Positions 1-5,044 of a stretch of DNA of 6,448 bases are shown piece after piece; the stretch's first letter is position 1, and each line of letters begins with the position of its first letter. The notes below the pieces were generated by a model. It was not told the DNA's origin, did no database searches, and saw nothing but the letters and a program-made list of their open reading frames with translations. Both the position numbers and the translations under genes were made by a program. The stretch comes from Clostridiales bacterium. Its GTDB lineage: Bacteria; Bacillota; Clostridia; Oscillospirales; Ruminococcaceae. The stretch is from positions 1 through 6,448 of the forward strand of contig JAAZIT010000315.1 in the NCBI GenBank assembly GCA_012800685.1, read 5' to 3'.

Positions 1-1952
1 ATATTACCACGCCCATTTACTATCCGTCAGGAAACCCTCATATCGGTCATTGCTATACTTCAGTTGCTTGCGACTCGATTGCGAGATACAGACGAATGCA
101 GGGCTATGATGTAATGTTCCTCACAGGTACAGACGAGCATGGTCTTAAAATTGAGAAAAATGCTAGTCTAGCAGGTGTTTCACCAAAGGAATTTGTTGAT
201 GAAAAGGTCGCTGTATTCAAGAAACTTTGGGAATATATGAATATTAGCTATGATAGATACATTAGAACTACCGACGATTACCATATAAAAGCCGTTCAAA
301 ATATCTTTAGAACCCTTTACGACAAGGGCTATATTTACAAGGGCGAATACACTGGAAAATACTGTACACCTTGTGAAAGCTTTTGGACTGAATCTCAGCT
401 TGTTGAGGGGAATTGTCCAGAGTGCAATCGTGAGGTTGTTGAGGTTAAGGAAGAGGCTTATTTCCTAAAAATGTCTCCTTTTGCCGAAAGACTTGAAAAA
501 CTTTTATTGGAAACAGACTTTTTACAGCCGAAAACAAGGGCCGTTGAGCTTGTAAATAATTTTATCAAGCCTGGGCTTGAGGACGTTTGCGTATCAAGAA
601 GTACGTTTACTTGGGGTATTCCAATTGATTTTGACAAGGGACACGTTGTTTACGTTTGGGTTGACGCTCTTTCAAATTATATTACTGCTTTAGGTTACAT
701 GAACGATGAGCATAATGATTTTGAGAAGTTTTGGCCTTGTGATTTGCACATGGTTGCAAAAGATATTATGAGATTCCACGCTTTAACATGGCCAGCTATT
801 CTAATGGGCTTAGAGGTTGAGCTACCTAAGCATTTGGCTGTACACGGTTGGATTACCTTTAATGGACAAAAAATGTCAAAATCCTTAGGGAATGTTGTTG
901 ATCCATTTATTTTAGGTGAACGTTATGGTGCTGACGCAATTAGATACCACATTCTTCGTGAAATGGCTTTAGGTGCGGACAGCAATTTCTCCAATGAAAT
1001 TATGATTACAAGAATTAATTCCGACCTAGCAAATGGGCTTGGAAACTTAGTTTCAAGGACTGTTGCAATGGTTGACAAATATTTTGGCGGAACTCTTTCT
1101 AGCCAAAGACAAGAGGGAGAGTTTGATGCTGACGTTATAGCTTTAGCAGGTGGTTTAAGGGCTAAGGTTGACGAATTTATCGACAAAACCCAGCTTAACA
1201 ACGCTCTAGTAGAAATTTTCAAGGTTATTTCAAGAGCCAACAAGTATATTGACGAGACTGCTCCTTGGGTACTTGCAAAGGACGAGGCTAATCTTCCACG
1301 TTTAGCAACAGTTCTTTATAATCTTCTCGAAATGATTAGAATTTCAACATCACTTTTAAATCCTTTCATGCCTAGCACTATGAGCAAGATTTTCGCTCAA
1401 ATTGGGGCTAGTGAGGATAATGTGACATACGAAAATGCAGGAAAATTCGGCGTTCTTCCGGTTAATGTAAAGGTTTCAAAGGGAGAGGCGATTTTCCCTA
1501 GAATTGACGTTGACAAGGAAATTGACGAACTAAATCAAATTATCAAAAACAATGCTCCTGTGGAAGAGCCTGAAATTAAGGTTGAACCTCAGGGAGAGGA
1601 AATTACAATTGATGATTTTGGAAAGGTTGACTTGCGTGTTGCACTTGTCAAGGAATGTGAAAAGGTTAAAAAGTCTAAAAAGCTTTTATGTCTACAGCTT
1701 GACGACGGCATGGGACAAGGCTTAAGACAGGTTGTTTCTGGCATTGCCCAGTGGTACGAGCCTAAGGATTTAATTGGCAAAAAAGTTATTCTTGTTGCAA
1801 ATTTAAAGCCAGTTAAGCTTTGTGGTGTTGAATCAAGAGGCATGATTTGTGCGGCAGATGTATTAGCTGAGGGAAGTGGAGACGCTAAAGAAGCTGCGGC
1901 TTCAGTTATCTTCCCAGACCAGTCACTTCCATGTGGTTCAAAGATAAGATAG
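1..1952 (+). CDS. metG: Methionyl-tRNA synthetase, 5'-partial
   Basis: Charges tRNA-Met with methionine in the cytoplasm, an essential step of translation. The frame is open from base 3, so the ATG at 96 is internal: upstream codons read ITTPIYYPSGNPHIGH, the class I nucleotide-binding region with HIGH at bases 39-50. About 649 residues are visible. By comparison with the family only some 5-10 N-terminal residues are missing. Other landmarks (visible numbering) are TGTDEHG, a zinc knuckle with Cys121/124 (CTPC) and Cys138/141 (CPEC), the KMSKS loop at residues 290-294 (bases 870-884), an all-alpha anticodon-binding region, and from about residue 537 a C-terminal EMAP-II/Trbp111-like OB-fold tRNA-binding domain (DFGKVDLRVA through SRGMICAAD). 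Domain order and length match full-length Firmicute MetRS. The stop is TAG at 1950. The frequent neighbour tatD does not follow, and I see no convincing terminator. Identification is secure. Confidence 0.98.
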   Translation, partial: ITTPIYYPSGNPHIGHCYTSVACDSIARYRRMQGYDVMFLTGTDEHGLKIEKNASLAGVSPKEFVDEKVAVFKKLWEYMNISYDRYIRTTDDYHIKAVQNIFRTLYDKGYIYKGEYTGKYCTPCESFWTESQLVEGNCPECNREVVEVKEEAYFLKMSPFAERLEKLLLETDFLQPKTRAVELVNNFIKPGLEDVCVSRSTFTWGIPIDFDKGHVVYVWVDALSNYITALGYMNDEHNDFEKFWPCDLHMVAKDIMRFHALTWPAILMGLEVELPKHLAVHGWITFNGQKMSKSLGNVVDPFILGERYGADAIRYHILREMALGADSNFSNEIMITRINSDLANGLGNLVSRTVAMVDKYFGGTLSSQRQEGEFDADVIALAGGLRAKVDEFIDKTQLNNALVEIFKVISRANKYIDETAPWVLAKDEANLPRLATVLYNLLEMIRISTSLLNPFMPSTMSKIFAQIGASEDNVTYENAGKFGVLPVNVKVSKGEAIFPRIDVDKEIDELNQIIKNNAPVEEPEIKVEPQGEEITIDDFGKVDLRVALVKECEKVKKSKKLLCLQLDDGMGQGLRQVVSGIAQWYEPKDLIGKKVILVANLKPVKLCGVESRGMICAADVLAEGSGDAKEAAASVIFPDQSLPCGSKIR

Positions 1953-2206
1953 CGTTTGGATTTTAAATAAAAGTTGACTGTTCGAACCCAAAATCAAGCT
2001 TTAGCTAACTGGTTATTTGATTAGTTATTAATTAACTTAACTTAACTAGTTAGCTATTTATATGTAAGTTATTAGATTAGTTAGGTATTTGACTTGTTTA
2101 TAAGTAATGTAAAACAAAAGGGTAGCTAGTTAGTTAATTGTTTTGCTAATTAATTGATTATTTGATAACAAAATAGGTATTGGACTAATTATATATTTAA
2201 TTTATT

Positions 2207-2220
2207 GATAACCGGTTATC
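2207..2220. repeat. Perfect 14-bp palindrome
   Basis: GATAACCGGTTATC is its own reverse complement over all 14 bases and sits about 100 bp upstream of the tRNA in otherwise low-complexity AT-rich DNA. A palindrome without a loop fits a dimeric DNA-binding protein better than an RNA hairpin. No regulator can be named from the sequence. Confidence 0.5.
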
Positions 2221-2280
2221 TATTTAGCAAGTTACTTCTTCTTTAAGTAATTAAATAGTTAGATATCTTTCTAGTTAATT

Positions 2281-2298
2281 TCTAGCTGTTGAGCTAGA
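2281..2298 (+). repeat. Small inverted repeat upstream of the tRNA
   Basis: TCTAGCT and AGCTAGA form a perfect 7-bp stem around a 4-nt GTTG loop, 24 bp before the tRNA 5' end. No T-tract follows, so it is not a terminator. It could be part of the tRNA precursor's 5' leader or simply a product of the local CTAG richness. A second, weaker one (TTACTT/AAGTAA) lies at 2232-2250. Confidence 0.35.
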
Positions 2299-2321
2299 GA
2301 TTGGTTCGGACAGTTTTATTT

Positions 2322-2398
2322 CTGCCTGTAGTTTAGCTGGATAAAACGGGGGACTCCGACTCCTCAGACCGCAGATTCGAGTTCTGTCAGGCGGGCCA
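2322..2398 (+). tRNA. tRNA-Arg (anticodon CCG)
   Basis: Folds by eye into a complete 77-nt cloverleaf. The acceptor stem CTGCCTG pairs with CAGGCGG (one T-G pair), the D stem is GTTT/AAAC with a 9-nt loop, and the anticodon stem is GGGGA/TCCTC (one G-T). The anticodon loop CTCCGAC holds CCG at 2356-2358, then a 5-nt variable loop, the T stem GCAGA/TCTGT with loop TTCGAGT, discriminator G and an encoded CCA (2396-2398). CCG decodes the arginine codon CGG. A terminator begins at the last base of CCA, so the transcript probably ends with this tRNA. No clear promoter is visible, so it may have a weak promoter of its own or be read through from metG. Confidence 0.95.
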
Positions 2399-2433
2399 AA
2401 AAACCACCCATTTAATTAATGAGTGGTTTTTTT
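2398..2433. terminator. Bidirectional Rho-independent terminator
   Basis: AAAAAACCAC (2398-2407) pairs perfectly with GTGGTTTTTT (2423-2432). A C-A mismatch, a further CAT/ATG pairing and a TTAATTA loop lie inside. The T-run serves the tRNA on the plus strand, and the A-run becomes a U-tract for the convergent zinc-ribbon gene that stops at 2444 on the minus strand. One hairpin therefore ends both converging transcripts. Confidence 0.9.
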
Positions 2434-2443
2434 ATTTATATTC

Positions 2444-2869
2444 TTAATGTACAAATGCAATTAGAAGTCTTGGCAAAATAAAGGTTCCGAATATCTCCAT
2501 TGCAGTTACAACTAACGCTATATCCTTATATATTTTTGCAGGTCTTTTACTTTCGTTTCTTTTTACAAAGTATAGAATTATTCCAGCCAAAGGAATTAAA
2601 AACGAAAGTATGCAAAGCCCAACTGAAGCTCTTTCTTGTCTTTTATTGATATGTTCATAAGGAAGCTGACTATTCTGTAAGTAATTCTGATAAGCCTGTT
2701 GATATTGCTGATTAGGCTGTTGGTATGGTTGATAAGTCTGTTGGTACTGCTGATTAGGCTGTTGGTTTTGTCTAGGCTGTGTATCTTTAACTTCTGCGTC
2801 TGTGCCCCCACACAATGTGCAAATTCCCCTTATGTCCATTGCGCTTCCGCATTTTAAACATTTATCCAT
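2444..2869 (-). CDS. Zinc-ribbon, Q-rich linker, two-helix membrane protein (paralogue A)
   Basis: A 141-residue protein of unknown function. Residues 1-22 form a zinc ribbon with Cys4, Cys7, Cys17 and Cys20 (CLKC and CTLC). Residues 30-68 are a Gln/Tyr/Asn/Pro-rich low-complexity linker containing two 14-residue repeats (37-50 and 51-64). Two hydrophobic segments follow at about 84-102, including IPLAGIILY, and about 116-139. A short basic stretch (KRNESKR) between them suggests a hairpin with that loop and the zinc ribbon on the cytoplasmic side (inference). There is no signal peptide. The start is well supported: AGGAGG at 2882-2877 lies 7 nt before the ATG. It has its own promoter and a leader of about 36 nt. 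The gene at 3005-3373 is a diverged paralogue. Similar zinc-ribbon membrane proteins are widespread in Clostridia without assigned roles; sensing or envelope stress would be a guess. Confidence 0.85.
   Translation of the reverse strand: MDKCLKCGSAMDIRGICTLCGGTDAEVKDTQPRQNQQPNQQYQQTYQPYQQPNQQYQQAYQNYLQNSQLPYEHINKRQERASVGLCILSFLIPLAGIILYFVKRNESKRPAKIYKDIALVVTAMEIFGTFILPRLLIAFVH
2678..2761 (-). repeat. Two tandem 42-bp units encoding the Q-rich linker
   Basis: Two adjacent 42-bp units (2720-2761 and 2678-2719), about 33 of 42 bases identical, encode QPNQQYQQTYQPYQ and QPNQQYQQAYQNYL. Keeping the 14-residue period in frame points to an in-frame duplication followed by divergence. Confidence 0.75.
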
Positions 2870-2911
2870 TTTATCTCCTCCTATATTAACGAATATCGAA
2901 TTTATAAAAAC

Positions 2912-2940
2912 ATTATACCATTTCTATTATATTAAGTCAA
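2912..2940 (-). promoter_or_regulatory. Sigma-A promoter of zinc-ribbon paralogue A
   Basis: Read on the minus strand: TTGACT (2940-2935), a 17-bp spacer, then TATAAT (2917-2912). TGG directly before the -10 forms an extended -10. This is one base from the full consensus. Transcription would start near 2905, giving a leader of roughly 36 nt to the ATG at 2869. It lies just past the terminator of the upstream paralogue, so the two genes are separate transcription units. Confidence 0.8.
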
Positions 2941-2958
2941 CATAATATTTAATTAATT

Positions 2959-2992
2959 AAAAAAAGAGCCATTTTTTTAAAAGTGGCTCTTT
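2959..2992 (-). terminator. Rho-independent terminator of zinc-ribbon paralogue B
   Basis: On the minus strand AAAGAGCCA (2992-2984) pairs with TGGCTCTTT (2971-2963) in a 9-bp stem around a 12-nt A/T loop, followed by a continuous U-tract (2965-2959 are all A on the plus strand). It begins 12 bp after the stop codon of the 3005-3373 gene. It is well formed for minus-strand termination only. Confidence 0.88.
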
Positions 2993-3004
2993 GAAATATT
3001 TAGG

Positions 3005-3373
3005 TTAGTACAAAGCGCTACCTACCATTAGTACTGGCATAACAACAGCAATGAGAATGGAAAATATTATATTTAAAACAATTGAAATAATTGCTATCTT
3101 TAAGTATTTCCCTGCCGCTGTAGGATTTTGTGCTTTTTCTACTGCATATAGGATTATTCCAGCTAAAGGAATAAAAAAGCAAAGAACTAACATACCAGTT
3201 GTCGCTATTTTTGTATCATACATTTGATTATTTGGCTGTTGGTAATATTGCTGTTGTTGGTATTGCTGTTGTTGGTATTGAGGCTGGCTTTTAGGAATAG
3301 TGTGGGCTGTTCCACATGATGGACACATCCCATTACCGTCTAGTATGTTTCCGCATTTTGTACATGTATACAT
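3005..3373 (-). CDS. Zinc-ribbon, Q-rich linker, two-helix membrane protein (paralogue B)
   Basis: A 122-residue protein of unknown function with the same plan as its downstream neighbour. The zinc ribbon has Cys4, Cys7, Cys17 and Cys20 (CTKC and CPSC), the same spacing as paralogue A. A Gln/Tyr linker at about residues 30-50 contains two perfect QQQQY units. Two membrane segments follow at about 58-78, including FFIPLAGIILY, and about 90-117. IPLAGIILY is identical in both paralogues, and its DNA (around 3151-3177 versus 2576-2602) is also nearly identical, which supports duplication. The loop between the helices is AVEKAQNPTAAGKY. AGGAGG (3386-3381) lies 7 nt before the ATG. A perfect-consensus promoter lies about 330 bp upstream, implying an unusually long leader, and a terminator follows the stop. 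No biochemical role can be assigned; the cysteine pairs suggest zinc binding. Confidence 0.85.
   Translation of the reverse strand: MYTCTKCGNILDGNGMCPSCGTAHTIPKSQPQYQQQQYQQQQYYQQPNNQMYDTKIATTGMLVLCFFIPLAGIILYAVEKAQNPTAAGKYLKIAIISIVLNIIFSILIAVVMPVLMVGSALY
3246..3275 (-). repeat. Two perfect 15-bp repeats encoding QQQQY
   Basis: TATTGCTGTTGTTGG occurs twice in tandem without a mismatch (3246-3260 and 3261-3275). On the coding (minus) strand it gives CAA/CAG-rich codons for the Gln/Tyr linker of paralogue B. Perfect identity suggests a recent in-frame expansion, or a tract prone to slippage in steps of five residues. Confidence 0.8.
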
Positions 3374-3693
3374 AAAAAATCCTCCTAGTTTTTAGACACC
3401 TAGCTTTAAGCTTTAAATTAATGTTTTCTAGGTTTCTATTTTTTAATTATTATTTTTTGTTACTGAGTTTTCTAGTTAACAGTAGCTAGTTGTAATTTAT
3501 AAGTGGTTAGTTGAAGTGATAGTTTAAAGCTATTTTAGTTCCTAGCTTAAATTCTAGTCCCTAGTTCCTATTTCCTAGTTCTGTTATTAGCTACATAAAT
3601 TTTGGTTCTAATCATTTCTATCTAGTTCTAGCTATTTTAATTCTAGTTTTCCAGTTATTTTTGCACCTAATTTTAACTCAAATTATAATTTAC
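3374..3693 (-). promoter_or_regulatory. Long CTAG/TAGTT-rich 5' leader of zinc-ribbon paralogue B
   Basis: The promoter at 3728-3700 would start transcription near 3693, leaving about 320 untranslated nt before the ATG at 3373. No open reading frame is supported in it. CTAG starts at 3385, 3400, 3428, 3472, 3486, 3542, 3554, 3561, 3575, 3622, 3628 and 3643, with a thirteenth at 3709 just upstream. TAGTT occurs about 11 times on the plus strand across 3386-3714, with no AACTA in that span. In the transcript the repeats read ACUAGGA/CUAGGG, resembling the gene's own ribosome binding site (ACUAGGAGG). No known riboswitch class is recognisable. Confidence 0.5.
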
Positions 3694-3699
3694 ATCAAC

Positions 3700-3728
3700 A
3701 TTATATCACTAGTTCGCTAAAGTGTCAA
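3700..3728 (-). promoter_or_regulatory. Perfect-consensus sigma-A promoter of zinc-ribbon paralogue B
   Basis: Read on the minus strand: TTGACA (3728-3723), exactly 17 bp, then TATAAT (3705-3700). All twelve hexamer bases match the sigma-A/sigma-70 consensus. The first gene it meets is the zinc-ribbon paralogue at 3373; no terminator lies between them. Confidence 0.85.
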
Positions 3729-3742
3729 CATTTTTAACTAAA

Positions 3743-3770
3743 TTTCGACAAATATTTATTCTGTTACAAT
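3743..3770 (+). promoter_or_regulatory. Possible plus-strand promoter (weak)
   Basis: TACAAT (3765-3770) is preceded by TGT, giving an extended -10. A poor -35 (TTTCGA, 3743-3748) lies 16 bp upstream. It diverges from the strong minus-strand promoter at 3700-3728 and points toward the terminator at 3852-3897 with no gene between. In DNA this AT-rich, chance matches are common. Confidence 0.25.
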
Positions 3771-3776
3771 ATATAT

Positions 3777-3897
3777 ATTAAATTTTACAATTCTTTAGAA
3801 CAAAAATGCCTTTCTAGTGCTGTGAACAAGTCCAGTAAAAACAAACTATAGAAAAAAGCCTCCTATGGTAAATAAAAACTACCATAGAGGCTTTTTT
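3777..3897 (+). ncRNA. Candidate small non-coding RNA (speculative)
   Basis: If the weak promoter at 3743-3770 is used, transcription from about 3777 to the strong terminator at 3897 gives an RNA of about 120 nt without a coding sequence. The rationale is that the terminator is bidirectional, yet no plus-strand gene lies upstream for it to end. The alternative, that it serves only the hemolysin III gene on the other strand, is simpler. No RNA family is recognised. Confidence 0.18.
3852..3897. terminator. Strong bidirectional Rho-independent terminator
   Basis: AAAAAAGCCTC plus CTATGGTA (3852-3870) pairs with TACCATAG plus AGGCTTTTTT (3880-3897), leaving one bulged C and a 9-nt AT-rich loop. 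The stem of about 18 bp has A/T runs on both sides, so it can act on either strand. It lies about 70 bp downstream of the hemolysin III stop codon on the minus strand and is the obvious terminator for that gene. The intervening 3898-3966 holds nothing recognisable. Confidence 0.9.
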
Positions 3898-3966
3898 GTG
3901 ATGTCTCCACAATTTGGGGCAGTTTATTTTGTTTTCTCATAAAAAGGCTTTATATATAGCTTAATT

Positions 3967-4698
3967 TTATTTTAAAACTGGAACAAGGGCGATAAAAACT
4001 GAAAAATAGTGAAGAACTGAGCCGGCCACCGTAAACAAATGCCATATTGAGTGAAAGTATTTTAGCTTTTTTTGTGCGTAAAATATTACACCAACTGTAT
4101 AGGAAACTCCACCTGCCAAAAGCAGTATTAGTCCAGCCTTTGGAAGTGAATCAAGCATTGGTTTAATTGCAAAAATAATTACCCAACCCATTGCAATATA
4201 ACAAACTATCGAGGGCTTTTTAAATTTCTCTAAATTAATTGAGTTTAAGGTAATTCCCACTAATGCAGCACCCCAAACAATTCCAAATAATATCCAGCCT
4301 GTTTTTCCATGTAGTGTTACTAGTGTAAACGGAGTATAAGTTCCTGCAATTAGAAAAAATATTGTGTTGTGGTCCATTATTCTAAAAAATTTCTTTGCTT
4401 GTTCGTTTGTTATGGCGTGATAGAGGGTTGACATGGTGTACAAAATTATTAGTGAAGCACCATAAACAGCAGCTGAAACAACTGCCCAAACATCTGAATA
4501 TATGGCACAGAAAATGATTAATACCACAGTTCCTGCGATTGCCAAAAGCCCTCCAGTTCCGTGAGAGACAGCGTTAAAAATTTCTTCCCCCAAAGAATAG
4601 CGTTTATTTAGCTTAATTGGTGGTGGAATTTTCTGCCCCTTTTTGGCTCTTTCGTCAAATCTTCTAAGCTTGTTAAATTTCTCGGTATTTTTTTTCAC
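3967..4698 (-). CDS. Hemolysin III / PAQR-family integral membrane protein
   Basis: A 243-residue protein of the hemolysin III branch of the PAQR superfamily, with seven membrane helices. Despite the name, most bacterial members have no shown haemolytic activity; eukaryotic relatives include the adiponectin receptors, which hold zinc in the membrane. Visible family signatures (numbering from the GTG) are EEIFNAVSHG near residue 40, STLYH with His94, DHNTIFFLIAGTYTPF with Asp109, and near the C-terminus HSIWHLFTVAGSVLH with His216 and His220. His94, Asp109, His216 and His220 correspond to the zinc ligands and nearby Asp of PAQR proteins. A basic cytoplasmic N-terminal extension of about 35 residues precedes the core. 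I start it at GTG 4698 rather than ATG 4779, because GGGAGG lies 10 nt upstream of the GTG and nothing like a ribosome site precedes the ATG. It is monocistronic, with its own promoter and terminator. The family call is firm; the function is unknown. Confidence 0.93.
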   Translation of the reverse strand: MKKNTEKFNKLRRFDERAKKGQKIPPPIKLNKRYSLGEEIFNAVSHGTGGLLAIAGTVVLIIFCAIYSDVWAVVSAAVYGASLIILYTMSTLYHAITNEQAKKFFRIMDHNTIFFLIAGTYTPFTLVTLHGKTGWILFGIVWGAALVGITLNSINLEKFKKPSIVCYIAMGWVIIFAIKPMLDSLPKAGLILLLAGGVSYTVGVIFYAQKKLKYFHSIWHLFTVAGSVLHYFSVFIALVPVLK

Positions 4699-4708
4699 AG
4701 CCTTAAAT

Positions 4709-4714
4709 CCTCCC
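4709..4714 (-). promoter_or_regulatory. Ribosome binding site that sets the hemolysin III start
   Basis: Minus-strand GGGAGG (4714-4709) lies 10 nt before GTG at 4698. The in-frame ATG at 4779 has only CCAAGATTTA before it. An ATG start would add 27 residues, which include no family-conserved feature and contain this Shine-Dalgarno sequence within the reading frame. Confidence 0.75.
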
Positions 4715-4813
4715 TTTATAATAGTATCAATAAACAAGTATCTAGCTTTAAGTATTAAGTAAATAGCTTTCACAGCCATTAAATCTTGGATAATTTTTAA
4801 AAAATTGTAAATA

Positions 4814-4843
4814 ATTATATAGTAGCAATTATTGTTTCGTGAA
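4814..4843 (-). promoter_or_regulatory. Probable promoter of the hemolysin III gene
   Basis: Read on the minus strand: TTCACG (4843-4838, 4 of 6), an 18-bp spacer, then a perfect TATAAT (4819-4814). The start would fall near 4807, giving a leader of about 110 nt to the GTG at 4698. A plus-strand TTGTTT (4832-4837), 16 bp, TATAAT (4854-4859) overlaps its -35 box, so divergent firing is possible. Confidence 0.45.
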
Positions 4844-4937
4844 ATACGCTTTATATAATTGTAACGTTTTATCTGTAAAAAGTCAACAAAAATAAAGTCA
4901 TTTCTTAACTGGTGTAAATTCCCAAATAAAAAGGCTA

Positions 4938-4982
4938 TTTACAAGAATTATACACACTTTACATTGACTTTACAAGTTCACA
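4938..4982 (+). promoter_or_regulatory. Candidate PhoP-box array, plus-oriented
   Basis: TTTACA 4938-4943 and TATACA 4949-4954 are 11 bp apart. TTTACA 4958-4963 and TTTACA 4969-4974 are also 11 bp apart, and TTCACA follows at 4977-4982. Firmicute PhoP binds direct repeats of TT(A/C/T)A(C/T)A with about 11-bp periodicity, and TTTACA fits that pattern. Lying upstream of a phosphate transporter makes phosphate control plausible. This is inference from motif and context, and AT-rich DNA raises the chance rate. Confidence 0.4.
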
Positions 4983-5044
4983 TATTCTTTGGCTAAAATA
5001 ATAGATAATTAACAATAAATCACCGATTAAAACAAAAAACCTAT

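Larger units (their letters stand above)
1953..2321. other. Gene-free AT-rich interval rich in TAGTT/CTAG
   Basis: No coding sequence is supported in this 369-bp stretch between metG and the tRNA. It is low-complexity and built from words such as TAGTTA, TTAATT and TTGAT. TAGTT occurs at 2022, 2047, 2078, 2127, 2131, 2256 and 2272; CTAG occurs at 2046, 2126, 2271, 2282 and 2294. It contains a perfect 14-bp palindrome (2207-2220) and two small hairpins (2232-2250 and 2281-2298). I found no confident sigma-A promoter for the tRNA. The best partial match is TTGACT at 2089 with TAAAAC at 2110, spacing 15, which is weak. I also found no GC-rich terminator for metG. Confidence 0.6.

Noticed and set aside
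923..1243. Open frame on the minus strand inside metG
   Set aside because: It lies antisense to well-conserved MetRS sequence, has no recognisable domain and no context. The minus-strand frame at 1589-1843 is rejected for the same reasons.
1974..1990. GTTCGAACCC after metG looks like a tRNA T-loop, and TTGACT looks like a -35 box
   Set aside because: No acceptor, D or anticodon arm can be built around it. The GTTCGAAC core (1980-1987) is just an 8-bp palindrome. No -10 box lies 16-18 bp after TTGACT.
2111..2144. AAAACAA / TTGTTTT inverted repeat as a metG terminator
   Set aside because: The 7-bp stem is almost all A-T with a 20-nt loop and no proper T-tract after it, so it is too weak to call.
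2380..2440. tRNA 3' end as an integration (att) site for a mobile element
   Set aside because: No second copy of the T-arm/acceptor sequence was seen in the window, and no integrase or phage-like gene is present. A terminator follows the CCA directly.
2596..2811. Minus-strand frame overlapping zinc-ribbon paralogue A in another frame
   Set aside because: It is a by-product of the repetitive CAA/CAG-rich linker DNA. The overlapping frame has the ribosome site, zinc ribbon and membrane helices.
3381..3720. CTAG-rich tract as a CRISPR array or IS remnant
   Set aside because: Repeat units are only 4-8 bp and irregularly spaced, there are no unique spacers, and no terminal inverted repeats or transposase fragment were found.
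3967..4698. Hemolysin III as a virulence toxin
   Set aside because: The sequence is a standard PAQR-family membrane protein with the metal-binding His/Asp pattern. The name is historical and nothing nearby supports a toxin role.
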